Of a stretch of DNA of 64,000 nt, positions 56,220 to 64,000 are shown piece by piece. Location: NCBI RefSeq assembly GCF_900961225.1, contig NZ_CAAHFN010000054.1, positions 1-64,000 of the forward strand, read 5' to 3'. The notes below the pieces were generated by a model. It searched no databases, had not been told where the DNA came from, and worked only from the letters and a program-made list of their open reading frames with translations. Source of the stretch: Modicisalibacter radicis. GTDB taxonomy: Bacteria; Pseudomonadota; Gammaproteobacteria; Pseudomonadales; Halomonadaceae. A program made the position numbers and the translations under genes. How positions within the stretch are numbered: position 1 is the first letter of the stretch; each line of letters opens with the position of its first letter.

Positions 56220-56971
56220 CGGGCCGCCTTTCCGGTCGTGCGCGCCACGCGCTCCCGGACCCAGCGCGTGCGCGACTCGCGGCGCAGGATCTCGCTGCGG
56301 GTGCGGGTCAGCGCCAGGGCCACGAAGAAGGCGTAGAAGCCCGCCACCATGACCAGCAGCGGCAGCCACATGCTGGCCGGCATGCTCGGCGGCCGGACCA
56401 GGCTGAACGTCGCCGCCTGATGCAGGGTCTGCCACCAGTCCACCGAGAACTTGATGATCGGCACGTTGACCACGCCGACCAGCGCCAGCAGCGCAGAGGC
56501 CCGCGCGCCGCTCTCCGCGGCCGTGTAGGCACCGCGCAGGGCGATCACCCCGAGATACAGGAACAGCTGGATCAGCATCGAAGTCAGGCGCGCATCCCAC
56601 ACCCACCAGGTGCCCCAGGTGGGCAGCCCCCACAGCGCGCCCGAGACCAGCGCCAGCAGGGTCATCAGCGCGCCGAAGGGCGCGATCGCCGCGGCCAGCA
56701 TGTCGGCGAGCTTGATTCGCCAGACCAGGAAGACGCCGCCGGCCGCGGCGAGCAGCACGAAGACCGACTGCGCGAGCAGCGCCGTCGGCACGTGCACGTA
56801 GAGGATGCGCACGCTGTCGCCCTGCTGGTAGTCGGCGGGGGCCCAGACCAGCCCCCACAGGCTGCCGGCCAGCAACAAGGCGATGGCCAGCGCCCAGCAC
56901 CACGGCTGCAGGCGACCGGCGACGGCGTAGAAGATAGCGGGGGAACCGAGTCTGTGAATCGCGCGCCACAT
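56216..56971 (-). CDS. ccmC: Haem exporter membrane subunit CcmC
   Basis: A 251-residue six-helix protein with the WWD motif GTWWVWDARLTS and two periplasmic histidines (VHVPTALLAQSV, TLHQAATFSL). It loads haem on CcmE. It lies 9 bases after ccmB and overlaps ccmD. Confidence 0.96.
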   Translation of the reverse strand: MWRAIHRLGSPAIFYAVAGRLQPWCWALAIALLLAGSLWGLVWAPADYQQGDSVRILYVHVPTALLAQSVFVLLAAAGGVFLVWRIKLADMLAAAIAPFGALMTLLALVSGALWGLPTWGTWWVWDARLTSMLIQLFLYLGVIALRGAYTAAESGARASALLALVGVVNVPIIKFSVDWWQTLHQAATFSLVRPPSMPASMWLPLLVMVAGFYAFFVALALTRTRSEILRRESRTRWVRERVARTTGKAAR

Positions 56972-56980
56972 GCGCTGCCC

Positions 56981-57679
56981 TCAACCGTTGATCGCGATAC
57001 GAAGCGCCGCGGCGATCGCCCAGGGCGCCAGCAACAGCGCCAGCGCCAGCAGCGCCCCCAGCAGCGCCAGGTGAGCCCCGAACGCGCCGCCGACCAGCGC
57101 CGCCTGGGCCGCGCCGGCGCCGAAGATCAGTACCGGCACGAACAGCGGCAGCACCAGCACCGACAGCAGCAGCCCGCCACGCGCCAGCCCCACGGTGAGC
57201 GCCGCGCCGATCGCCCCGATCAGACTCAGGCTGGCGCTGCCCAGCGCCAGCGAGACGGCCAGCGGCAGATAACTGCCCGCCGGCAAGGCCAGCAACACGC
57301 CCAGCAGGGGCGCCAGCAACGCCAGCGGCAGGCCGCCGACCAGCCAGTGCGCCAGCACCTTGGCGAGCACCAGCGCGGCCAGCGGCTGGGGGGCGAGCAG
57401 CATCTGCTCCAGGCTGCCATCGGCATGATCGTCGCGAAACAGCGCCTCCAGCGACAGCAGCGTCGCCAGCAGCGCGGTGACCCACAACAGCCCCGGCGCG
57501 AGTCCCGCCAGCCGCTCGGGCTGCACCGTCAGGCCCAGCGGAAACAGCGCGATCACCAGCGCGAAGAAGGTCAGCGGGGCCAGTGTCTCGCCGCGCCGAC
57601 GCCCGGCGCGACGCAGCTCGCGGCCCAGGGTCGCGGCCCAGGCGGTCGCCAGCCCCGTGTCGGCATCGCCGGCGCCCAT
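56981..57679 (-). CDS. ccmB: Haem exporter permease CcmB
   Basis: A 232-residue six-helix permease, with RELRRAGRRRGETLAPLTFF at the start, WVTALLATLLSLEALFRDDH, and DGSLEQMLLAPQPLAALVLAK. It is the membrane partner of the CcmA ATPase. Its ATG directly follows the ccmA stop. Confidence 0.95.
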   Translation of the reverse strand: MGAGDADTGLATAWAATLGRELRRAGRRRGETLAPLTFFALVIALFPLGLTVQPERLAGLAPGLLWVTALLATLLSLEALFRDDHADGSLEQMLLAPQPLAALVLAKVLAHWLVGGLPLALLAPLLGVLLALPAGSYLPLAVSLALGSASLSLIGAIGAALTVGLARGGLLLSVLVLPLFVPVLIFGAGAAQAALVGGAFGAHLALLGALLALALLLAPWAIAAALRIAING

Positions 57680-58330
57680 TCAGACCGCGACCTCGTCCGG
57701 CCGCGGCGATTCGCCCAGGGCCAGCCGCGACATCGCCACGGTCAGCGCCGGGACATGGTGGCTGGCCAGCACAACAGCGCCCCCGGCGCGCACGTGCGCG
57801 CTCAGGCGCTCCTCGAGCAGGTTCGCCGCGTCACGATCGAGGGCCGTGAAGGGTTCGTCGAGCAGCCACAGCGGGGCACTCGTCAGCGTCAGCCGCGCCA
57901 GGGCGACGCGTCGCCGCTGGCCGGCCGACAGCTGCCCCGCCGGGATGCCCGCGCCCTCGCCCAGGCCCCAGTCCTCGAGCGCCGCCAGCCGCGCGTCATC
58001 ATCGCCCCGTTCGCCGCGAAGGGCCTGGTACCAGGCGAGCGTCTCGAGGGGCGTCAGCGACGCCGCAACGCCCGGCGCATGGCCCATATAGAGCAGGTTG
58101 GCGCGCAGGGCCCGCGCGCCGTGGCGCAGTACCCGCCCGCACCAGGCGAGTTCACCGGCCTGCGGCGGCAACTGGCCGGCGAGCATCCTGAGCAGGGTGC
58201 TCTTGCCGCTGCCGTTGGGCCCGCTCACCAGCAGGCAATCGCCGTCCGCGACGGACAGCCCGAGGCCTGCGAACAGGCGCTGGCCGTCGCGTTCGCAGTC
58301 CAGACCGCGAGCCTCGAGGCGAAATGACAC
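57680..58330 (-). CDS. ccmA: Haem exporter ATPase CcmA
   Basis: A 216-residue ABC ATPase. Walker A is SGPNGSGKSTLL, the signature is LSAGQRRRVALARL, Walker B is LWLLDEPFTALD, and the switch His lies in LASHHVP. It powers release of holo-CcmE. It is first of the ccmABCDEFGHI operon; the promoter should lie in 58331-58540, shared with the divergent LexA-like gene. Confidence 0.95.
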   Translation of the reverse strand: MSFRLEARGLDCERDGQRLFAGLGLSVADGDCLLVSGPNGSGKSTLLRMLAGQLPPQAGELAWCGRVLRHGARALRANLLYMGHAPGVAASLTPLETLAWYQALRGERGDDDARLAALEDWGLGEGAGIPAGQLSAGQRRRVALARLTLTSAPLWLLDEPFTALDRDAANLLEERLSAHVRAGGAVVLASHHVPALTVAMSRLALGESPRPDEVAV

Positions 58331-58541
58331 CGGCGTCTCCTGGCTGACAACTCCGTGGGCGACTTTACACGCTCGGCGTAAACGCGACCAGCAGCAGGCC
58401 TCGGGCGGGCTCCGCGACCGTCCGCCTTCAACGTTGGTCGCGGTTCATTTGCCCGCCTCGCCGGGCTTGCTATGATGCGGCATTGCCGTGGACGAGGGTT
58501 CCCCCTTCGCCCCGACGGCATCGCACTCGAGGGAGAGGGTC

Positions 58542-59015
58542 ATGCAGCACGCCACACCGCACTTTCTGCAACGCCAGCCCAACCTGCCGCTCAACGACGG
58601 CGCCTGGGAGGCGGTCGACGCGACCGACCTGGTCGAGATTCCGCTGCTCGGCCAGGTCGCCGCCGGCCTGCCGATCGAGGCCTGCCCCGACACCAGCACG
58701 GTGTCGATCCCCTCGCGCATGGTGCGCCGCAATACCTACGCCCTGCGGGTGCGCGGCAATTCGATGATCGACTGCAACATCTTCGATGGCGACGTGATCA
58801 TCATCGAGCGTCAGGAGAGTGCCGAGAACGGCGAGACCGCGGTGGTGATGATCAACGACCAGGAAGTCACCCTGAAGAAGCTCTACATCGACAAGTCCGG
58901 GGTACGCCTGCAACCGGCCAACGCCAGCATGCCGCCCATCTACCTGAAGAACGACGACGTGCAGGTACTGGGGCTGGTGATGGGCGTGATGCGCCAGCCT
59001 AGTATCGCGGCCTGA
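58542..59015 (+). CDS. LexA-like S24 peptidase domain protein without HTH
   Basis: A 157-residue protein that is almost only a LexA/UmuD-type self-cleavage domain. The cleavage site Ala41-Gly42 lies in LLGQVAAGLPIEA, the nucleophile Ser74 in RGNSMIDCNIFDGD, and the general base Lys112 in EVTLKKLY. Spacing 74 to 112 is close to LexA (119 to 156). No DNA-binding domain precedes it; only about 35 residues are upstream. It could be a UmuD-like or damage-sensing protein, or a regulator acting in trans. ATG at 58542 follows GGAGAGGGTC; a GTG at 58488 is less likely. It is coupled to the yigZ-like gene. Confidence 0.85.
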   Translation: MQHATPHFLQRQPNLPLNDGAWEAVDATDLVEIPLLGQVAAGLPIEACPDTSTVSIPSRMVRRNTYALRVRGNSMIDCNIFDGDVIIIERQESAENGETAVVMINDQEVTLKKLYIDKSGVRLQPANASMPPIYLKNDDVQVLGLVMGVMRQPSIAA

Positions 59016-59629
59016 TGCGCTACCCGGTGCCGCGTCTCGGCGAGGGCGAAATCCACCAGGCCGAGATCGAGATCGAGCGCAGCCGGTTCATCGCCTGGCT
59101 CTGCCACGCCCCCGATATCGCCGCGTTCGAGGCCCTGCTGGCCCGGGCGCACAGCCGCCATCCCGATGCCAGCCACCACTGCAGCGCCTTCGTCGCCGGT
59201 CCGCCCGGCGAGCAGACGGCGATCGGCTTCTCCGACGACGGCGAGCCCGGCGGTACCGCCGGGCGGCCGATGTTCCAGGTGCTCGACGGCAGCGGCCTGG
59301 GCCAGATCGGCTGCGTGGTGACGCGCTACTTCGGCGGCACCAAGCTGGGCACCGGCGGGCTGGTGCGCGCCTACTCGCAGGCCGTGCAGACGGCGCTTGC
59401 GAGCCTGCCACGGCGCGACTTCACCGAACGCCGCACCCGACGCCTCAAGGTCGACTTCGCCGGCGAGGCCGAGGCCCGCGCCTGGCTGACCAGCCACGAC
59501 ATCCCCGTCGAGGCCGCCGACTACGATGGCGACGGCGTCACCCTCGACGTCGGCTGGCCGAGCGATGCGCCGCTCGATCTGACGGCCCTCGAGTCCCGAC
59601 TCAAGGGCCGCATCGCCCTGCTCGACTGA
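59015..59629 (+). CDS. yigZ: YigZ/IMPACT family protein
   Basis: A 204-residue protein with the IMPACT/YigZ core: EIEIERSRFIAWLCH, HPDASHHCSAFVAG, FSDDGEPGGTAGRPMFQVL and VTRYFGGTKLGTGGLVRAYS. A C-terminal DUF1949-like ferredoxin fold follows. It may act on translation, or bind nucleic acid; function is not settled. Start overlaps the stop of the S24 gene (TGATG). Confidence 0.93.
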   Translation: MRYPVPRLGEGEIHQAEIEIERSRFIAWLCHAPDIAAFEALLARAHSRHPDASHHCSAFVAGPPGEQTAIGFSDDGEPGGTAGRPMFQVLDGSGLGQIGCVVTRYFGGTKLGTGGLVRAYSQAVQTALASLPRRDFTERRTRRLKVDFAGEAEARAWLTSHDIPVEAADYDGDGVTLDVGWPSDAPLDLTALESRLKGRIALLD

Positions 59630-59644
59630 TAAGACCGATTCTTG

Positions 59645-59769
59645 AACGGTCGTCACGAGCGATGACGAGGCAAGGCGAAACGCATCGAAAAAGCGCAGTT
59701 TACTTGGGGTGTAAATGAGCATTTTGATGATGCGTTTCAACACAGCCTCGTCGAGCGCAGTAGACCGTT
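59645..59769. repeat. 125-bp near-palindromic element
   Basis: Nested inverted arms are AACGGTC / GACCGTT (outermost), CGAGGC / GCCTCG, and GAAACGCATC / GATGCGTTTC, with a centre containing TTTACTTGGGGTGTAAATG. The whole can fold as one long hairpin. It lies between convergent yigZ and oadB, and its right end overlaps the oadB stop codon. It looks like a MITE or REP-type dispersed element; no second copy is in the window. Confidence 0.75.
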
Positions 59770-61090
59770 AGCCCAGATACTTGATCATCACCCCCGCAGC
59801 CACCGCCGAGCCGATCACCCCGGCGACGTTGGGCCCCATGGCATGCATCAGCAGGAAGTTCTGGGGGTTGTAGTCGAGCCCCACCTTGTTCGACACCCGC
59901 GCCGCCATGGGAACCGCCGAGACCCCCGCCGAACCGATCAACGGGTTGATCGGCATCCTGCTCACGCCATTCATCAGCTTGGCCATCAGCACCCCGCAGG
60001 CGGTACCGATGCCGAAGGCGACCACCCCCAGGCCGAGGATGCCCAGCGTCTCCAGCGCCAGGAACTTGTCGGCCTGCAGCTTGGAACCCACCGACAGTCC
60101 CAGGAAGATGGTGGTGATGTTGATCAGCGCGTTCTGCGCGGTGTCGGAAAGGCGCTCGACCACCCCGCTCTCGCGCATCAGGTTGCCGAAGCAGAACATC
60201 CCCAGCAGCGGCGCGGCGTCGGGCAGGAACAGCACCACCAGCAGCAACAGCACCAGCGGAAAGAGGATCTTCTCGAGCCTGGACACCGGGCGCAGCTGGG
60301 TCATGACGATCCGGCGCTCCCTGGCGGTGGTCAGGGCGCGCATGATCGGCGGCTGGATCAGCGGCACCAGCGCCATGTAGGAGTACGACGCCACGGCGAT
60401 CGCCCCCAGCAGCTCCGGCGCCAGCAGGCTCGAGACGTAGATCGAGGTGGGTCCGTCGGCGCCGCCGATGATGCCGATCGCCGCGGCCTGCTCGAGCGAG
60501 AAATCCATCCAGCCCAGCGTCGTCATGCCCACCGCGCCGAGCAGCGTGGCGAAGATGCCGAACTGCGCCGCCGCGCCCAGAAACAGCGTGCGCGGATTGG
60601 CCAGCAGCGGGCCGAAGTCGGTCATCGCGCCGACGCCCATGAAGATCACCAGCGGCGCGACCCCGGAGGCGATCGCCACGCTGTAGAAGCTGTAGAGCAT
60701 GCCATCGTTGAAACCGGCGCCCACCGCCAGATCGTCGGCGGCGCGCAATGCCTGCGGTGCGCTGCCGGCGTGCAGCGCGTCGCCGAGCGCGTGGCGCCAG
60801 CTCTCGATGCCGGCCGCCGGGTCGAGGGTGACGCCCAGGACCTCGGCGAAACGCTCCAGCAGCGCCGCCGAGCCCAGGTGCACGGCCTGCTCGGCGGCCG
60901 ACAGCGCCAGCCCTGCCTCGGGAATGTTGGCGAGGATGCCGCCGAAGCCGATCGGCACCAGCAGCAGCGGCTCGAACTTCTTGTTGATCGCCAGGAACAG
61001 CAGCAACAGGCCGACGCCGATCATCGCCGCCTGGCCCGGGCTCAGGTTGTAGAGCCCCGAGCCCTGCCAAAGGCTGAGTAGTCTATCCAT
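59768..61090 (-). CDS. oadB: Oxaloacetate decarboxylase sodium pump, beta subunit
   Basis: A 440-residue OadB-family membrane protein with about ten helices. Family motifs are [12 protein letters not shown]-like [64 protein letters not shown], and [22 protein letters not shown]. It moves sodium outward as the biotin-bound CO2 is released. Last gene of oadGAB, 12 bases after oadA. A near-palindrome overlaps its stop. Confidence 0.95.
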   Translation of the reverse strand: MDRLLSLWQGSGLYNLSPGQAAMIGVGLLLLFLAINKKFEPLLLVPIGFGGILANIPEAGLALSAAEQAVHLGSAALLERFAEVLGVTLDPAAGIESWRHALGDALHAGSAPQALRAADDLAVGAGFNDGMLYSFYSVAIASGVAPLVIFMGVGAMTDFGPLLANPRTLFLGAAAQFGIFATLLGAVGMTTLGWMDFSLEQAAAIGIIGGADGPTSIYVSSLLAPELLGAIAVASYSYMALVPLIQPPIMRALTTARERRIVMTQLRPVSRLEKILFPLVLLLLVVLFLPDAAPLLGMFCFGNLMRESGVVERLSDTAQNALINITTIFLGLSVGSKLQADKFLALETLGILGLGVVAFGIGTACGVLMAKLMNGVSRMPINPLIGSAGVSAVPMAARVSNKVGLDYNPQNFLLMHAMGPNVAGVIGSAVAAGVMIKYLG

Positions 61091-61102
61091 GCGTGGTCGT
61101 CC

Positions 61103-62929
61103 TCAGAGTTCGATCAGCGTGTCGCCGGCGGCGACGCTGTCGCCCTCCTTGACCTTGACCGCCGAGACCGTGCCGGCCTCGGCGGCGCGCACCTCGGTCT
61201 CCATCTTCATCGCCTCGAGGATGATCACCACGTCGCCCTCGGCGACGCGATCGCCGGCCTGGACGTTGACCTTGAAGATGTTGCCCGACAGCGGCGCGTC
61301 GATGCTGGCCCCGCTGCCGGCGGACGGCGCGGCAGGCGGTGCGGCGCTTCCGGTGGCATCGTCACTCGCCTGAACGCGGTCGATCTCGCCGCCCTCGGCG
61401 ACCTCGACCACGTACTGCTTGCCGTTGACGGTGAGGGTGTAGGTTTCGGGCTCGCCCGGCGACGCCACGCGGGGCCTGGAGTCGGCGTCTTGCGCGTCGT
61501 CCGCCGGTGAGGGCTGCGTGTCGGCAGCCTGCGGCGCCGGTTCGAACGCTTCGGGATCGTCGCGATTGCGCAGAAACTTGAGGCCGATCTGCGGGAACAG
61601 CGCGTAGGTCAGCACGTCGTCGATCTCGCGCTCGCCCTCTTCCAGACGGATGCCCTCCTCCCTGGCCTTGGCGCGCAGCTCGTCGGTCAAGCGGTCCATC
61701 TCCGGTGCCAGGTTATCGGCCGGGCGGCAGGTGATCGGCTCGCCGCCATCGAGCACTCGCCGCTGCAGGGCCTCGTCGAAGGCCGCCGGGGCGCTGCCGT
61801 ATTCGCCCTTGAGCAGCGCCTGGACCTCCTTGGAGATCGACTTGTATCGGCTGCCCATCATCACGTTCATCACCGCCTGGGTGCCGACGATCTGCGAGGT
61901 CGGCGTGACCAGCGGGATGTAGCCCAGGTCCTGGCGCACCCTGGGGATCTCGAGCAGCACCTCGTCGAGCTTGTCGGCGGCGTTCTGTTCCTTGAGCTGC
62001 CCCTCCATGTTGGTCAGCATGCCCCCCGGCACCTGGGCGACCAGGATCCGCGAGTCGATGCCCTTCAGCGAGCCCTCGAAGGCGGCGTACTTCTTGCGCA
62101 CCTCGCGGAAGTAGCCGGCGATATCCTCGAGCAGTTCGAGATCGAGCCCGGTATCTCGCCCGGTTCCCTGGAGGATCGCCACCACCGATTCGGTGGGGCT
62201 GTGACCGTAGGTCATCGACATCGACGAGATCGCCGTGTCGACGTTGTCGATGCCCGCCTCGACCGCCTTGAGAATGGTCGCGGTGGACAGCCCGGTGGTG
62301 GCGTGACAATGCAGCTGGACGGGAATCGACAGCTGCGCCTTGAGCCGCGATACCAGCTCGAAGGCGGTATAGGGCGTCAACAGGCCGGCCATGTCCTTGA
62401 CCGCGATGGAGTGAGCGCCCATTTCGGCGAGGCGCTCGGCGAGCTCCACCCAGCCCTCGAGGGTGTGCACCGGGCTGACCGTGTAGGACAGCGTGCCCTG
62501 GGCGTGGCCGCCATGATCGATCACCGACTTGAGCGGGCGCTCGAGGTTGCGCGGGTCGTTCATGGCGTCGAACACCCGGAACACGTCGACGCCGTTGGCC
62601 CGCGCGCGCGCCACGAAGCGATCCACCACGTCGTCGGCGTAGTGACGATAGCCCAGCAGGTTCTGGGCACGCAGCAGCATCTGCTGCGGGGTGTTGGGCA
62701 TCGCTTCCTTGAGCGCCCGGATACGCGCCCAGGGATCCTCGCCGAGATAGCGGATGCAGGCGTCGAAGGTCGCCCCGCCCCAGGATTCCAGCGACCAGAA
62801 GCCCACCCGATCGAGCTTCTCGGCGATCGGCAGCATATCCTCCAGGCGCAGGCGGGTGGCGAACAGCGACTGGTGCGCGTCGCGCAGTACCACGTCGGTA
62901 ATGCCCAGCGGGCGTCGTTCGTCGGTCAT
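61103..62929 (-). CDS. oadA: Oxaloacetate decarboxylase sodium pump, alpha subunit
   Basis: A 608-residue protein. The carboxyltransferase TIM barrel has [14 protein letters not shown] (metal and substrate), [18 protein letters not shown], and metal-binding HCHATTG. A linker rich in Ala, Pro and Asp (about 465-520) leads to the biotinyl domain with EAMKMETE, where Lys carries biotin. It takes the carboxyl group from oxaloacetate and passes it to OadB. ATG at 62929 follows AAGGGA. It lies 53 bases after oadG. Confidence 0.96.
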   Translation of the reverse strand: MTDERRPLGITDVVLRDAHQSLFATRLRLEDMLPIAEKLDRVGFWSLESWGGATFDACIRYLGEDPWARIRALKEAMPNTPQQMLLRAQNLLGYRHYADDVVDRFVARARANGVDVFRVFDAMNDPRNLERPLKSVIDHGGHAQGTLSYTVSPVHTLEGWVELAERLAEMGAHSIAVKDMAGLLTPYTAFELVSRLKAQLSIPVQLHCHATTGLSTATILKAVEAGIDNVDTAISSMSMTYGHSPTESVVAILQGTGRDTGLDLELLEDIAGYFREVRKKYAAFEGSLKGIDSRILVAQVPGGMLTNMEGQLKEQNAADKLDEVLLEIPRVRQDLGYIPLVTPTSQIVGTQAVMNVMMGSRYKSISKEVQALLKGEYGSAPAAFDEALQRRVLDGGEPITCRPADNLAPEMDRLTDELRAKAREEGIRLEEGEREIDDVLTYALFPQIGLKFLRNRDDPEAFEPAPQAADTQPSPADDAQDADSRPRVASPGEPETYTLTVNGKQYVVEVAEGGEIDRVQASDDATGSAAPPAAPSAGSGASIDAPLSGNIFKVNVQAGDRVAEGDVVIILEAMKMETEVRAAEAGTVSAVKVKEGDSVAAGDTLIEL

Positions 62930-62982
62930 GAGTCGATCCCTTGTCATTGTCCGGAAAAGGCGCGGCGGGCCGTGCCGTGCAT

Positions 62983-63231
62983 TCAGCGCCGATGCCGACG
63001 GCGATGACGATGCACGGCGGCGGCGATCACGGCCATCAGCTCGCCGTCGTCGTCCGCCGCCGGCGGGCGGCGCGAAGGCGCCTCGTCGGCCACCGGCGCC
63101 GGCGCCCAGCGTGTCACCGCACGCGACATCAGCGTGGTGGCGATCACCAGCAGCGTCAGGAAAACGAACACGAAGCCCATGCCGAAGCCCATCAGGCCGA
63201 GACCCTCGTTCAACAGTTGCTGATCGTCCAT
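62983..63231 (-). CDS. oadG: Oxaloacetate decarboxylase sodium pump, gamma subunit
   Basis: An 82-residue protein: [20 protein letters not shown], one membrane helix ([19 protein letters not shown]), a Pro/Ala-rich linker, and a His/Arg-rich tail ([13 protein letters not shown]) that would bind zinc, as in known OadG. It joins alpha and beta subunits. ATG at 63231 follows GAGAGGATC. First gene of oadGAB. Confidence 0.93.
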   Translation of the reverse strand: MDDQQLLNEGLGLMGFGMGFVFVFLTLLVIATTLMSRAVTRWAPAPVADEAPSRRPPAADDDGELMAVIAAAVHRHRRRHRR

Positions 63232-63347
63232 CCGTTGATCCTCTCGCTTATCCGGCGGCGTCGGCTGCGGTGCGCCGCATTCTGACTGATACAATAACCT
63301 GCCTGAACGTCAGGTCCATGCAATCACACCATGGTTGGGTTTACTTG

Positions 63348-64000
63348 TGGTTAATTTACTACATCCAGGACGTCTGGGCCTGGCGCCCATGGAGGGCGTC
63401 ATCGATGCCGTCACCCGCGACCTGCTGACCCGGGAAGAGGGCCTCGACTGGACGGTGACCGAATTCGTGCGGGTGGTCGACACGCGACTGCCGCCGCGGG
63501 TGTTCTACAAGCATTGCCTCGAGCTGCACCCGGAGGCCCGTCGGGCAGGGGCTCAGGACGCGGTGACCACGCCCAGCGGCGTGCCGGTGCACCTGCAGTT
63601 GCTGGGCTCCGACCCCGCGGCGCTGGCCGCCAACGCCCGGCAGGCGCTGCGCCTGGGCGCCATCGGCCTGGACCTCAATTTCGGCTGCCCGGCCAAGACC
63701 GTCAACCGCCACGACGGCGGCGCTTCGCTGCTGCGCGACCCCCGGCGGGTCCAGCGTGTCGTGTCGGCGGTGAGCGAGGCGGTCGGCGATCAGATACCGG
63801 TGACCGCCAAGATTCGCCTGGGCTTCGCCGACCGGCGCCTTGCGCTGGCCTGCGCCCAGGCCGCCGAGGATGGCGGCGCCCGCCACCTGGTGGTCCATGC
63901 GCGCACCCGCAACGAGGGCTACCGGCCACCGGCGCACTGGGAGTGGATCGCGCGCATCCGTCACCACCTGACGATCCCGGTGATCGCCAACGGCGATATC
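63348..64000 (+). CDS. dusC: tRNA-dihydrouridine synthase C (partial, 5' part)
   Basis: The first about 217 residues, cut by the window end. The FMN-binding barrel begins GLAPMEGVIDAVTRDLLT; the DusC-type ERVVDxxxPxxVFY-like segment is FVRVVDTRLPPRVFYKHCLEL. GLDLNFGCPAKTVNRHDGGA holds the catalytic cysteine, and VTAKIRLGF and LVVHARTRNEGYRPPAHWEW follow. It reduces U16 in tRNA. The start is uncertain: GTG at 63348 or a TTG nine bases... upstream in the same frame; neither has a good ribosome site. Confidence 0.9.

Overview
The window looks like a chromosomal segment of a moderately halophilic gammaproteobacterium, most likely a member of the Halomonadaceae (Halomonas-like). The evidence is the high GC content and codon use, the smc-zipA-ligA order, Trk potassium uptake, TRAP transport, an OadGAB sodium-pump oxaloacetate decarboxylase, System I cytochrome c maturation, and the rnm-yciO / yciB-yciI cluster. 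The genus call is inference from gene content; no rRNA or tRNA gene was recognised.

Positions 1-4300 are different from the rest. They are AT-rich, begin with the 3' end of an IS3-family element, and then hold a minus-strand series of integron-type gene cassettes without a visible integrase. Four attC-like sites (about 141-218, 1851-1918, 2787-2830, 3248-3319) separate a marR / alpha-beta hydrolase / short-chain dehydrogenase cassette, a DUF4336 gene, a SnoaL-like gene and a gene combining a PD-(D/E)XK-like nuclease fold with DnaJ-type zinc knuckles. At least three of these genes are broken by a frameshift or nonsense codons, so the array is decaying.

From 4694 the core chromosome begins: guaA and guaB (GMP synthesis), an Old Yellow Enzyme with a divergent LysR gene, a TauE/SafE exporter, and an amidohydrolase / GntR / TRAP uptake cluster. 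Next come xseA, a GH127 arabinofuranosidase with a MelB-type symporter, an unrecognised Ala/Pro-rich protein, a CorC-like membrane protein, and the GlrK-GlrQ-GlrR envelope-stress two-component locus. These are followed by argA, Pit phosphate transport with its DUF47 partner, and a CYTH protein.

The second half holds trkA-trkH-K+ channel (potassium homeostasis), rnm-yciO, yciB-yciI, mnmC, 3-hydroxybutyrate dehydrogenase with a patatin phospholipase, a BrnT/BrnA toxin-antitoxin pair, and yheU-ligA-zipA-smc. A complete overlapping ccmABCDEFGHI operon follows, then an HTH-less LexA-like peptidase with a YigZ gene, oadGAB, and the start of dusC.

The non-coding sequence is unusually rich. A Fur-box promoter followed within about 90 nt by an intrinsic terminator (22350-22496) predicts an iron-responsive small RNA. 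A sigma-54 promoter with exact GG-N10-GC spacing (27758-27775) and a strong terminator just upstream of glrK predict a GlrR-dependent RNA at the position where enterobacteria carry glmY. Two arrays of nearly the same 7-bp unit (12 and 21 copies), a 125-bp near-palindrome after oadB, and a four-member DnaA-box cluster before mnmC complete the picture.
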